From NCBI RefSeq assembly GCF_024763615.1, contig NC_077222.1:97869417-97933416 (forward strand): DNA of 64,000 nucleotides, written 5' to 3'. Positions within the stretch are counted from its first letter, which is position 1, and each line of letters begins with the position of its first letter. Of this stretch, positions 10,400 through 21,478 are shown one piece after another. The translations under genes and the position numbers were made by a program. This DNA is from Phlebotomus papatasi. Taxonomy: Eukaryota; Arthropoda; Insecta; Diptera; Psychodidae. The notes beneath the pieces were generated by a model. It saw nothing but the letters and a program-made list of their open reading frames with translations. It was not told the DNA's origin and did not search any database.

Positions 10400-11052
10400 C
10401 GAAATCATTGGACTTGGAATCGGTCGAGCTTGGGAAATTTGTAGGATAGCAGCTTGGTAGTAGTTTAGGGACGATTTACGAGAATCATTCCTAAATGAAT
10501 GGGTCCGTATATTCGAATATCCTTAAGTCCAGAACTTCACATGCAAACCTAAAGCAACGTATTTGGAAAGCAGGTATACCGTGAGTTCCGATTGAAGCAA
10601 GGGTACATGATGGCACTACTACTGCAGTTTGCTCTTCCTCAGTTGCGATGCAAATTCGTCACACTATCAACATTATAAAATATTATACATAAATTTGTCC
10701 TATTGTCATCATATCATCAGCCTTTTAAGGACCAGTAGGTCACCGTCACCAGTGACCCTAAATTTACTTAAACTTTAAAAGACAAAATAATATGTTATAT
10801 ATTTTTGTTTTTTGCTCATCGGTTATCCACTGGTCTCTAATGAATTAAAATTAAACATTCCGAGCAGTAGTGTGCAGGGTAAGGTTATAGTTTATCTGTT
10901 TGTGAAAATTCGCATGAAGATGTATTTAAAGAAAAAGTATGTTCGTGACTAGTTTAACAAAAAAAGATAATCTTATATTCATAACGGTGAGAAACGCAAC
11001 ATTGAATGATTAATCCTAAGAACAGAACCTTTAGATCTTTAGGTTTACAAGA
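10400..11052. other. Upstream region of the odorant receptor gene
   Basis: AT-rich sequence with no recognised gene. A half TTAA-family end (CCTTTTAAGGACCAGTAGGT with the palindromic GGTCACCGTCACCAGTGACC) lies near 10722-10765. The receptor promoter presumably lies here; no motif was identified with confidence. Confidence 0.4.
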
Positions 11053-12425
11053 ATGAAATTCAAATCATTCCCGGACAAACTAACAAAGGTAACAGTTCTA
11101 AAAATTATCCTACCGGAAATGGCTAAGAAGTCGGTATCTTCAAAATGTTTGGATTTATTTTGGAAACTCAATTATTTGGCTTGGCCAATTGGAGGAAATA
11201 TTATGGACGAAAATACGGAAGATTCAATTCCAAACAAACGCACGTACCTTCTAATAGTGGTTGTGGCGATATATTGTGTAATGTCTGTATCGTCACTCTA
11301 TATATTTCACAATGATTTTTTCGATTTTGCATTTGCTTTGGTCACTTGTGGTTTTGCCATTCAGGGTTGCGTTAAAATCTACGTATTATTAGGTCGTGTA
11401 ACCAATATGCGAAAACTCTTCTATACAAGTTTGGATTTTATCAAAGTTTTTGAGTGGAATGAAAGAGTTTGTCAATCATTTCTGAAATATGAAAAATTTT
11501 GCGATATCTGCAGACCAATGGTTTTTCTGTTTTATTCCATTTCTGGTGGATTACTTATCTCATTTACCATTGTATTATCCATTTGGACAAGATCTAAATT
11601 ACTTCCACTGGGAATAGTTTTGCCATTCCTGGATTATGACTCTGATATTGGATATGGGATAAATTTTAGTCTTTTGAGCATAACTATAATTTATGGTGTT
11701 ATTGGAATATTTGCTAGTGATTATTGCTATCTTTGTACGATGGCTTTGGCTTGTGGCCAAGTAGAAACCATCAGTATCCTCTGCAATGATCTGACAAATC
11801 ACCTGGAACACAACCGAGACGATGACTCGGATCAAGTACAGAAAATGATAAGAAACATTGTGATGTCCCAGCAATTGAACAAAAAGTAATTTTTTTAAAT
11901 ATTTTTTTTATCCAAAATTTAAATCACTAATTTTTTTCATTATTTTAAATCCATTTTATTAGTTATATGAACATCCTTGAGGACTGTTTTGGGATTCACT
12001 CTTTAGCAATTATAGTCAGCAGTATGATTTCAATTGCAATCGCACTCTTTGTCCTTATCCACGATTTCTGGATAAATGGAATTATGGTAATCGGAATAAC
12101 ATTTTGGCAAATTTCTGCAATCTGTGCAGTCGGTGGAGTCTACATGATTAAGGTCCAGAAGGTGGAGATGGAGGTGAACGAAACCAAGTGGTACTTACTC
12201 TCAGTGAAGAAACAGAAGATGTTCGTGAACATTATCCAGAATATGCAGAATCCTGTAAAACCATCAGCATTAAAAATGGTTTTTCTCAATTTCGAGACTT
12301 TAATTAATGTAATATTTTATCTTGAATATCTTTTTGATAGAATATTTAAATTTTGTAAAATATTTTTTCAGTGCCTAAAGATGATGTATCAGTTCCTTAT
12401 GCTTCTACTCAATATGTCAAAGTGA
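11053..12425 (+). CDS. Insect odorant receptor (7tm_6 family), three exons, apparently intact
   Basis: Exons: 11053-11885 (donor GTAATT), 11963-12308 (acceptor TTTTATTAG, donor GTAATA) and 12372-12425 (acceptor TTTTTTCAG, stop TGA). Phases agree (2, then 0) and give 410 residues, a normal length for the family. Hydrophobic segments lie at about 65-85, 90-113, 155-178, 203-233, 290-312 and 318-340, with a last one near 375-408. The pattern YLCTMALACGQVETISIL before the first intron, ILEDCFG after it, KWYLLSVKKQK, QNPVKPSALKM and the short last exon CLKMMYQFLMLLL match the C-terminal half of insect ORs. These form ligand-gated cation channels with Orco in sensory neuron dendrites. The ligand is unknown. 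Alternative starts exist at Met23. The 63-nt intron 2 is in frame and stop-free. Confidence 0.88.
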
Positions 12426-12549
12426 AAACGTATTCAGAAACCTGGATAATGTCTTACTACACATTCTATATACAAGCAATATTGCATTGATTTGTAAATT
12501 AACTGAAACATAATACATACAATGAATACTTAATGTCATATTAATTCAA

Positions 12550-12787
12550 TACAGTAGACTCTCTCTCAACTGGGCATTTGGGGCGAAATGTCATCCGGTT
12601 TATCGATAGATTTGGGCGTCAAAGCCTATGAGAATTCCACAAAAAGCGCTCAATTATAAAGAATCACGATAAAATAGGAAGAACTACAACGAATTTGAGC
12701 AAATTAGCTTCATAATTAAATGTAAATAATTGTCAACAAAATTTTTCGCCCGATTGAAAAGAGCCGATTGAGCGAGAGTCTACTGTA
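12550..12787. mobile_element. CAGTAGACTCTC-ended MITE, subfamily A
   Basis: TA-flanked, with ends TACAGTAGACTCTCTCTC and GAGCGAGAGTCTACTGTA. A close relative (GGGCGAAATGTCATCCGGTT inside) is at 30133-30370; a second subfamily is at 14800 and 57222. Mariner-type by its TA target. Confidence 0.85.
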
Positions 12788-12814
12788 TTTAACATAAAAC
12801 GATAATAATTATAC

Positions 12815-12950
12815 CCAATGCACAATAACTTTTGTTTAGTAAACATGTTTTTGACATTTAAATGAGAGTGAGATCTAGATCTAGTCGTCTCGCTCATTCT
12901 CATGGGAAATTTTGAAAACATGTTTACAAACAAAAGTTATTGTGCGCTGG
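12815..12950. repeat. Palindromic element, solo copy
   Basis: CACAATAACTTTTGTTTAGT at the left is matched by an inverted ACAAACAAAAGTTATTGTG at the right, with AGATCTAGATCTAG at the centre. Three tandem relatives occur at 55205-55660. Confidence 0.85.
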
Positions 12951-13107
12951 TCATTTAAATCTTCAAAATAATTTAACTTAAACAAGGAATAATAGAAAAA
13001 AAATATTAAAATTTTGAACTAAGTACCTCTACAAATAATAGCCTAAAACCATGTCACAATTATTTTGTATTGCTCCATGTAGCAGCTCCCCATATGGAAG
13101 CGTATGT

Positions 13108-13484
13108 AGGAGAATTCTGTAACAGTATGATAATGTCATGGCAAATTAAATTTTTTATCTAGAAAATTCAAAAGAATAAATCAAAAATCTAATTCATCTC
13201 AGTTACCATCAAGTTACAATGCGCTTCATAGAACTCCTAATGGCCTCTACACATTGGGAGCAATTTTTGTCAAAAATTGCTTTTTTGAAGGAAATTCCCT
13301 GCAGCGTTGTAGGGGGAAACGTCAAATTTCTGTCAAAAACGCAATTTTTGACGAAAATTGCTCCCAATGTGTAGACGCCTTTACGGCCATTCGATGCCCA
13401 CTGAGCTTTAAAGTTGCGCTCCTCAGAAATTTACCACAAAAATTTGTCATATAAGATTGTCATATCAGTACAGAATTTCCCTAT
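13108..13484. mobile_element. TGTAACAGTATGA-ended element, with a nested MITE
   Basis: The left end GTAGGAGAATTCTGTAACAG and right end TCAGTACAGAATTTCCCTA are inverted relatives. The same ends bound 42972-43592, and one end is seen at 60460. A 140-bp PIF/Harbinger-like MITE is inserted at 13241-13380. Confidence 0.75.
13241..13380. mobile_element. 140-bp MITE, TAA/TTA target (PIF/Harbinger-like), copy 1
   Basis: Ends TGGCCTCTACACATTGGGAG and CTCCCAATGTGTAGACGCCT. Left flank TAA, right flank TTA. It has exactly the same length as the inverted copy at 57414-57553. The 3-bp TWA target points to PIF/Harbinger. Confidence 0.82.
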
Positions 13485-13489
13485 TGATT

Positions 13490-13741
13490 CACTGAGAAAA
13501 AAAGAAGGTGCGATTAACTTTTTTTCCTCATAACTTTAACACTTTTTAGGTGTAAAAATATATCAACATTTTTTAATGTTAATTTTACACATTTTAAGAG
13601 TAAAATTAACATGAAAAAGGGTAACTTTAACCCCTAATACACCTAAAAAGCATAATATTTACACCGATTTCGCATCAATTTTGCAGGTTAAAATAAACAT
13701 TTCCGAAATGTTATTTTAACTTTTTCGGATTTCTCTCAGTG
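13490..13741. mobile_element. CACTGAGA-ended MITE, uninterrupted copy
   Basis: It starts CACTGAGAAAAAAAG and ends GGATTTCTCTCAGTG. The interior alternates AGGTGTAAAA and TTTTACAC-type motifs. Related copies lie at 19482-19863 and, split by another insertion, at 57154-57876. Confidence 0.82.
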
Positions 13742-13887
13742 TTTGATAAAATGTGGAGCAATATCACAAATCCAAATCCAACTCTAAAATTTCAGCACGT
13801 TTTTTCCTTAGATACACTCTAACAGAAAGGGGTTCTCTAAAAGATCACAAAATAGGTGACGGAATATAGCTTTGGTGATTAACAGGA

Positions 13888-14113
13888 TCAGGGGCATGAC
13901 GTTTCCTATGTTTCCCATAAGTTTCTAGCGTGCCGAAAAAACTTTTGAGTTTATTAGCTTATTTATTAGGAATGAATTAGCAAAAAATACAACTGAAAAC
14001 CTCAAATTGCCAACCTACGTACTTTTGGAGATATCTTGTGAAATGTGTACGAAAACAGGAAAAAATGTACACTAAAACTGGTCGCATTTTTCAGAGCTAA
14101 TGTCACCCCCTGA
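13888..14113. mobile_element. CAGGGG-ended repeat, copy 1
   Basis: CAGGGGCATGACGTTTCCTA at the left and GAGCTAATGTCACCCCCTG at the right. It shares long stretches (GTTTCTAGCGTGCCG, GAAATGTGTACGAAAACAGG) with 38749-39016. Confidence 0.78.
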
Positions 14114-14502
14114 ACAGGACAGATTTTCAATGCAAAATAGTGAATGAAAGTTTCTTTTCGTTCGTGAAGGTATATATAATACAAACTGGAAAATTCCAAA
14201 GAACTCTATAGGCTTTTTATTTAATATTGCATCAAGGATCGCTGCATATACTGTACTTCGAGGAGTTTTAAATTGTTAAGGAGCTCCATGCTTAAAGACA
14301 AAGACTGACCATTAAAGAAAGCACAAAGAGAATTTTCTAATGAGGAAAACACAGGCAGAAGAGAAAGGAGTTGAATATATAAAATCTGCTTATGAGAAGA
14401 TTTGATATTTTGCTCAATAGATTCAACTGTTGAATGCCAAAAGTACTTTTCAGCTAACTATAGGTCTAGAACGTTTTACTGATTTAAAGAATCACATAGA
14501 TT

Positions 14503-14714
14503 GGGGAGACCGGGGCAGAATTAGCCACGTATAGTATTAGATAGCGGTATTTTATAGTATGCCTTCGAAAAAATATTAAGGAACTACCTTTTTTCTAAAT
14601 ATATACTTTTCTTACTATTCATTGGAATATTTATCAGCCTTATACAAACATTTTTTGCATAGATTATACGCAATGAAAAAATTAATTTGGTGGCTAATCT
14701 ACCCCGGTCTCCCC
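14503..14714. mobile_element. GGGGAGACCGGGG-ended MITE, copy 1
   Basis: Terminal inverted repeats are GGGGAGACCGGGGCAGAATT and its near complement ending ACCCCGGTCTCCCC. A copy in opposite orientation at 31315-31528 is flanked by TATA. Confidence 0.85.
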
Positions 14715-14799
14715 TATTTGTTCTTGATATTTCGATGTAGGCTTGCTGTATGTAGGGTGGAATAAGTACTTTTGGCCACTTTTAGGTTTCATGCTCTTG

Positions 14800-15389
14800 T
14801 ACAGTAGACTCTCGCTAAATTCGGCTCTTTTAACTCTTTCCGGACCGCAGCATATGCTGCAAGCCAAAATCACCATTTTTTAATCAAAAATGTCTAAGCT
14901 CAGGAATTAATTAAGGTCCTACAAAAAATATCTTACATTTGGACATCCTTATAGTTTGTAATCATCCACAAGAATAGGATTTTTATCAGTTCTGAATAAT
15001 TAAAAAAACATTGTTTTTCACAGAACATTCATATGCTGCTTTGGGTACTCAGAGTCCCAAAAGAGACGGAAGAGTTAAGACCGGGCTACTTTATAATTCG
15101 GGCGGCAGTTAAATTCGAAAAAAGTTTGTTGACATTTTTCAAGTTCGATTATGATTAACAAATGAAGCAAATATGTTCAAATTTGTCATGATTTGTCTTA
15201 GCTTTGATGTGATTTTGCATTATTAAGAGGTTTTCATGAAATTTATAATAGCAATTAGCATGTAAACTCAATAGGAGTATGCAGATGAACAAAAAATCGT
15301 TGCATTTCAAACAATTTGTTACCCGAATTTGTCTCTAATTCGGTTGACATTTTGGTCCCAAATGCCCGAATTTGGGAGAGTCTACTGTA
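14800..15389. mobile_element. CAGTAGACTCTC-ended MITE, subfamily B, split by a TTAA element
   Basis: TA-flanked, ends TACAGTAGACTCTCGCTAA and GGGAGAGTCTACTGTA. It aligns in reverse with 57222-57708, except for an inserted TTAA element at 14830-15078. It lacks the 140-bp MITE that the other copy carries. Confidence 0.85.
14830..15078. mobile_element. TTAA MITE with a GCAGCATATGCTGC palindrome
   Basis: It starts TTAACTCTTTCCGGACC and ends GACGGAAGAGTTAA. The uninterrupted sibling copy has a single TTAA at the matching place, which shows directly that TTAA is the duplicated target. Confidence 0.87.
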
Positions 15390-16560
15390 ATTTTTATAAT
15401 CCTTTTTTTTTTTTTTTAAATAAAATGCAATTTTATACCAAGATACCTTAAAAAGCGGTTGAAAATTATGATGATGGTGATGATTAGAAGTCAGAAATAA
15501 TTTCATTCGTCTGGTCTTTATGTTCGTTGGAAAAGAGAGTCCTGAATTATGTCTTATCTTAAGTGTAATATCAAATGCAATGTTCATAGAGATAAAAGCA
15601 CTCTGACCTTCCCATTGCTCCAATCTTTTAATTTATTTTAAGATTTTGTCTCTTTGCGTATACCATCATCCAACTGACATTTCAAAAAATACCCAAAAAC
15701 ACCCAAAGTGAAGTTTTATATTTTTACCACTGGCGCTGATGTTCCTAGTCCTCTCGTAAATTTTACTAGACCTCATGGACTTAGGTGCTGGACACTTACG
15801 ATTAAAGTCCAGAGACAACTAAGCTCGTTCATAGCCAAGTCAGTTCCTGACACACTACAAAAGAGGCTAAAGTAAAATAAAAAGTAAGATAAAAAGTGAA
15901 TTAAAGAGTGAATCATTGTCAATTCTTGGGAGTATTGAACAATATGTTCTTGGAGAGAACTTCGTGCAGTTGTATGGGTTTTTTTTTAGGAAAACGGCAG
16001 AGAAAACGACAGAAGGGTAGCTCTCGAAATCATGTTAATGGGGCCCGCATACTACGGTGTGATCAAGGTCAATAGTCTTGTAAATAGTTAAAGTGAGTGT
16101 TTTATTCAAAACTACCGCCGTTATAATGGCCAAAGCCGTTGAAGACGCTGAGCAAACAGCAGAAAACCTAATGTAGCCACTTTGTCTTTTTTTTTATCCT
16201 TATTTCCAGATATTAAACCGTGACAGGTAAAAGCCCAACATCTATTTTACGTCTTTCGAGTCGGTTGTTAAACCATTTCAGGTAGGAGTAGAAACATATT
16301 TTTTGGTCCTTCGAGCCGTATTAAAATTAACACATTTCAAACTTAGCTAGATGTCCAAAATTTGGTGCAGGTCTCCTACCTCATTGCTACTCACCTGAAA
16401 ATCAAGCTTGTTTTTTCAATCGGATATTATCGGATACTATGGGCGGACTTTGCTGGAATCTTTGGAATAAAATCAGTAGAAATCAGTAGACAAATAGAAA
16501 CATTTGAAATTCATTTGAATAAAAGTCACTTTATTTTTACAAGGTGAATTACACATCAAA
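15390..16560. other. Intergenic sequence with a short tandem repeat
   Basis: No gene recognised. At about 16207-16322 a ~55-bp unit is repeated twice (TTAAACC..., CAGGTA..., TTTCGAGTCGG then CCTTCGAGCCG), reminiscent of LTR-retrotransposon leader sequence, but with no nearby gag. A 16-codon frame at 16126-16176 (MAKAVEDAEQTAENLM) is not supported further. Confidence 0.35.
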
Positions 16561-18540
16561 ATCGTTCATTTGAGGTTTTTCATGTATTTATCTCTCTTTC
16601 AAAATATATTTGTTTTATCAATTTGCTCACAGAAACGCAAAGGAAACTTGCAATGAATAGGAAAGAGTCATATGAATTCACATATTTATTGATTTTTTTT
16701 CTTCTTCAATCTTGTAGTAAAATAATCATTTTTTTGTGCATATCTATCAGTTTTTTTGTCTCTTGTGTGTTGTGTGTAAAAAAAAACTCCAGTAATACAA
16801 TTAAGTGGATGATGATTTTTGTTTTTGTTTCATGTGTAAAAAACTCTTCTGTTTTCACTTTAAAGATGTTTTGTTTTTTCTACTATTCTTTTGCTCTCTT
16901 AAACCGTTGGCCATTTTGTAACAATTATTCTTTTACCTCTTATTAGGTGTATTAATTAATAATTATTTTCATTATTTACAGAACCGTTTCAGTCTTAAAC
17001 GTAACATTTTGTCTGATCTATTTTCTGCATGATTTTTTCTTCTTATACGGAGAAGTTTAGTTAATATTCTGAAGTATTTTTTTTCAATTTTTTTTCTTTT
17101 AATTAATTTATTTATTCATTCACGGCACAGCTTATAGAAGTTGTTCGTTCTCAGTTTATGTTTTTTTTCAATACTAGACATCAATCTTTTTATGTTTTCA
17201 TGATTTTATTTTGTTAATTATTTGTTTTTTTTGTGTGCAAATTCTGGGATTTTGGGGGAGAAATAATTCGAAAATGAACGAGATCTTACATAAAAAATCA
17301 TCAACAAAAAGTTTATTTCTTTAGTATTTATTTCTTTGACCATTTCTCACTTTTCGAAATTACTAACAATTTATTTTTATCCGCAATTTCTTTGTCAAAA
17401 AAAAATTTGCCAAATATCATTGCAATATTCACGACGTATTCAACAAGTTCACTTTTTCTTTCGTCTTCGTTTTTTTTTATACTTCTCGGGTAAATTTCTT
17501 ATTTCAATTGTTGCATTTTTACACTATATTTTTTTTAAAATTTCTTTTTTGTGTGAGCATCTCATTCACAATCGAGACATACACTGAATCCAATAATTAT
17601 TTACGCTTCAAGATTTTCACTTTTTTTCTCTCTCTCTCAATAATTTATTCTACTATTACTTATTTATTAAATTTTACAAACTAAAGAACACAATAATCTT
17701 GTCTATAATTGATTTCTTTTCTCAAATACAATATGTACACATACATATTCTTTTTTTTATTATTCTCTTTCATCGAAATGATCTTCGTGAGGGGAAGAAA
17801 TTTTTTGTTTTACGTGATGTAATAGTTTTTCTACAATTTTCATTTTATTTTAAAATTAAAATGTGTGCTGAAAATTATATAATGTTGACTTAAAAATTAA
17901 TAACAACCGAACAACCTTGTTTTCTTGTATTTATTTAGTCTGCAACTTAATCAAATGTGCCTCTTTTATCACCATTTATTCATTTTTTTTTTAAGAAGAA
18001 TAATATTGTAAGTACGAATTAGCAAAAAAAGAACATAATTCAAGGTACATTTGTTGCAAGAGAGTATTTGTTATCTTTATTTTTTTTCAATTTCAAAAAT
18101 GATATTACAAAAATTTGTTAGAAATTTTCCTTCTCATTTTCAATATTTTGTGTGTTTTATGCGTTTTATGTCTCTCCAGAAAATACACTGTATCAATTTG
18201 TTTTCTTTAATTCATCGAGCACACAGTCATGGATATGGTTTTTAACTACATTTAGTTATTTTCTTTATTAAACATTTTACTTATTTATTGTTAGTGTTTT
18301 TTACCCTTTTTGTTTGTTTTTTTTGGGCACTGATATTTTTCGCTGGATTTATTTATTTTTCTTGTTTTTTTCTTTTCTGATATTTTGGCACAAAACTTTA
18401 GGCAATGGTCTATTTCATGTTGAAAAAAATATTTAAAAATAAAATCTGTTGCTCTCAAGATAAATAGAAACAAAATGTTCTGTCCATGTCCATGATTTGC
18501 TACAGCCAAATGATTAAAATAAAATTTATTTATTGAAATT
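16560..18540. other. T-rich, strand-asymmetric unique sequence
   Basis: About 2 kb with many runs of T on the plus strand and few A runs, no terminal inverted repeats, and no homology to the repeats in the window. Open frames are Phe/Leu/Ser-rich composition artefacts. It could be a long minus-strand 3' UTR, since dipteran UTRs are often A-rich in sense, but no gene was linked to it. Confidence 0.4.
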
Positions 18541-18696
18541 CTAAAGTTCTACTTGTAGTGACATCTGCTTAGTTGAGTTTTGGAATTCCTTATAACCGAT
18601 ACTTTTAATAAATCCATTTAATTGTAAAAAGATAGTATACAAACTTCTACGTATGCTCTGTCTACAAATATTTTAGAACGCGCCCCTTTTTAGAGT

Positions 18697-18844
18697 TTAA
18701 CCCTTTAAGGACGATTGGGTCATCGGTGACCCAAAAATGAAACTTTTCCTACGGCCTTCTAAGGTCGTATTTTGCTCTAAAAAGTTAGGAAAAATGATGT
18801 TTTCTGACCCTCAATTTTTGACCTTCTCGTCCTTAAAGGGTTAA
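18697..18844. mobile_element. TTAA MITE, 148 bp, near-perfect ends
   Basis: TTAACCCTTTAAGGACGATT at the left, CGTCCTTAAAGGGTTAA at the right. The palindrome GGGTCATCGGTGACCC follows the left repeat. It is the shortest complete member in the window. Confidence 0.9.
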
Positions 18845-19481
18845 AAGGGTTACCCGATGTAAATCTTATTTGCAGAAATATAGTAAAAATAGAAAGAACT
18901 CCTTCCATTTCTAAGATGATGAAACGTTTAAATTCGTTTTCATGTTACTGGAAACGTTTCTGCGCCGCTTTCTATAAACGTTTTTGTGTTTCTTGAGTGC
19001 GTTTCGACGTTTTTAGAGACGTATCCGTGTTTCTAGAAAGCTTTCCGGAATTTTAGACGTATTTTTAGACGATAGATTTCGGTCTTCCATAATTTTTCGC
19101 TTGGATTACATCTAGGCTAATTGCATTTGCTTTGTATCTGTATTTACTGCAAAAAAACGCATTACTGCGTGGCATTTGCAACGAATGCAGATATAGGTAG
19201 CCCAAGTGCTGATCTAGCGACGAACTGTTTCTAAGGTTTTTGGTTTAAGTTAAAGATTTGCCTGATTTTCCTATAGGTCAGGGTCTTCCCTTATCGGAAC
19301 CGCTACACCAAAGCCACTTATTTAGTTCCATTATGCACTCCTTATTCCTCCGCTTTATCTTCACCGCCAAAGTTAAGAACCCCTTTTATATGACGGTATC
19401 AGTGTGCTAGGGCATAAGCACAGAAACGCTTTATATCAAGGTAACCATGCTTCGGATTTGGATCAGTGGCAGTATTTAGTA

Positions 19482-19863
19482 CACTGAGAGAAATCCGAAA
19501 AAGTCAAAATAACATTCCGGAAATGTTAATTTTACCCTGCAATATTGATCCAAAATCGGTGTAAATATTACCCTTTTTAGGTGTTACCTTTTTTCATGTT
19601 AATTTTACTCTTAAAAAGGTGTAAAATTAACATTAAAAAATGTTGATATATTTTTACACCTAAAAAGTGTTAAAGTTATGAGAAAGAAAAAGATAATCGC
19701 AGCCTCTTTTTCTCAGTAGGTGTTAAAATTATCCTTTTTCATGTTTATTTTACCTTTAAAAGTGTAAAATCAACTTGAAAAAATATTGATATATTTTTAC
19801 ATCCAAAATGTGATACTGTTTTGACGAAAAAAAAGTTAATCGTACCCTCTTTTTTTCTCAGTG
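19482..19863. mobile_element. CACTGAGA MITE with internal partial duplication
   Basis: It reads CACTGAGAGAAATCCG at the left, then a first right end TTTTTCTCAGTA near 19718, then a second partial body ending TTTTTTTCTCAGTG at 19863. Compared with 13490-13741 this is one full copy fused to part of another. Confidence 0.78.
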
Positions 19864-20302
19864 CACAAATTAAATGTATCACTGTTAGTACAAAATTAAT
19901 TATAGGTTACCTTATACAGATATTAGTTATAAATTTAAAAAAATTAAAGAGAAAATTTTCGAAAAATGTTCTTAGTTTGAAGTCCAAGTATAGTGTAAAC
20001 ATTTCTTATCTGTACGTGGTTTTTCTTGCGAATTCGATGTAAGATTGTTTTGTAAAACGTTTTTCTCTAATTGTATTATGAAATTACGAAAAATTGTTTT
20101 TTTTCAACTTTGTAGACTTGATGAAGAGCAAAAATTAAAGAAGGTCTAAGTTTTTCCGTCCACTGCCAGTTACATCTTATCAGACCGAAATTTGCTTTGT
20201 GCATTTTTGCTGTCAAATCGCTGTGTAGCAGCACCTATAAAGACTGACTTTTGGTTACGCTATAACTATGGGTTATGAGCGCATGCAGAGTGGACCAATC
20301 GT

Positions 20303-20614
20303 GCAGGTTGTCAGTCGTCCCACCCATCTCATCTAATTGACGATCCATCTAAACCTGTAGAGGGGCTTAATCTCTCAAGAAAGGACTGGGCAACTCTGAA
20401 TAGAATTAGAACTGGATGCGCAAGGACCGCCGCAAATTTACACAAATGGGGCATCAAAGATGATCCCAAGTGTGATTGTGGTTGTCCTACGCAAACATTA
20501 CAACACATTATAAATGAGTGCCCACGTCGCCGGTTTGATGGAGGATTAAACAGTTTAAATAATTTGACTGCTGAGGCTAGGCTTTGGCTTTCTAATCTTG
20601 ACGTGCAACTTTAA
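20303..20614 (+). pseudogene. Non-LTR retrotransposon ORF2 C-terminal fragment
   Basis: A frame ending in TAA at 20612-20614 reads NRIRTGCARTAANLHKWGI, then CDCGCPTQTLQHIINECP, then LWLSNLDVQL. This is the typical tail of insect Jockey/RTE-like reverse transcriptases (a CxC...H...C module followed by a tryptophan-rich end). Upstream sequence is out of frame and the polymerase is missing, so this is a 5'-truncated dead copy. The exact clade is uncertain. Confidence 0.82.
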
Positions 20615-21478
20615 AATGCGAAATTTGCAATATCCCTGTTTATTTATTTTGTTTTATTATTGTTTTTTTTTTGTTTTTGGCTGTCAAAAAGAAAACCATA
20701 CGAATATATATAGACCGAAATTCTCTCAAAAGTTCTTAGTTTTGTATGCTAAATATGCAATAAAAATTTCTCCTCTGTGACCACTGATTAAAGCGTGCAG
20801 TACGCCGAAAGCTTTGGAGAAGTGAGGAATTTCACTCTGAATTGATACCTTATCACTGACGCTTCCGGAAAGGACATTGCATTGGTGTCCTGCGTTTATC
20901 TTGTAGTTTACTACGTCAGTTTAAAATATAGAATGCATTAATAAACTTTAAATTTGTTTTGAAAATCTTTTACGTAGTCAATCGTAAAATTATTCCAAAG
21001 AAGTTTCTGACTGCCTAAAAGATGTAACGACCAAAAAGATGTAATTTTTAACCAATTTGCAAATATAGCATCACACATCATACGCAAATTAGACGATTTT
21101 GAATAATTCTGCGCAAATGATGTCCGCTATTGATTTTGCTGTCGAGAAAGTATTTTTAGTTATTTGAACTCTTTAATAATGTGAAAAAGTAACCCGACAA
21201 ATGTAGCAGCAATGCACTTTATTGCTCTTTTTTCACTTCGCGGAAAGTTATGCAATGTATTTTCTTGAAGTGCCATGCGGAAAGTTTGACATCGCATTGA
21301 TTTTGATAATATTTTCCTCTTTTTTCTTTCGTGATTTGAATTTCAGTTGAGAAATTCTTTTCTCTGTCAGTTACACAATATAAAAATTGGTTTTTGAAAG
21401 AATTAAATGTAAAGAATTTAAATACTCTGACCTTTATGATGAGTATTTGATAACGTCTTCCCGTGCCCTTTTGATAGG

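Noticed and set aside
16126..16176. 16-codon small ORF (MAKAVEDAEQTAENLM)
   Set aside because: No supporting evidence beyond its short length and a purine at -3; too short to call.
16362..18509. Many short Phe/Leu/Ser-rich frames
   Set aside because: Composition artefacts of the T-rich tract.
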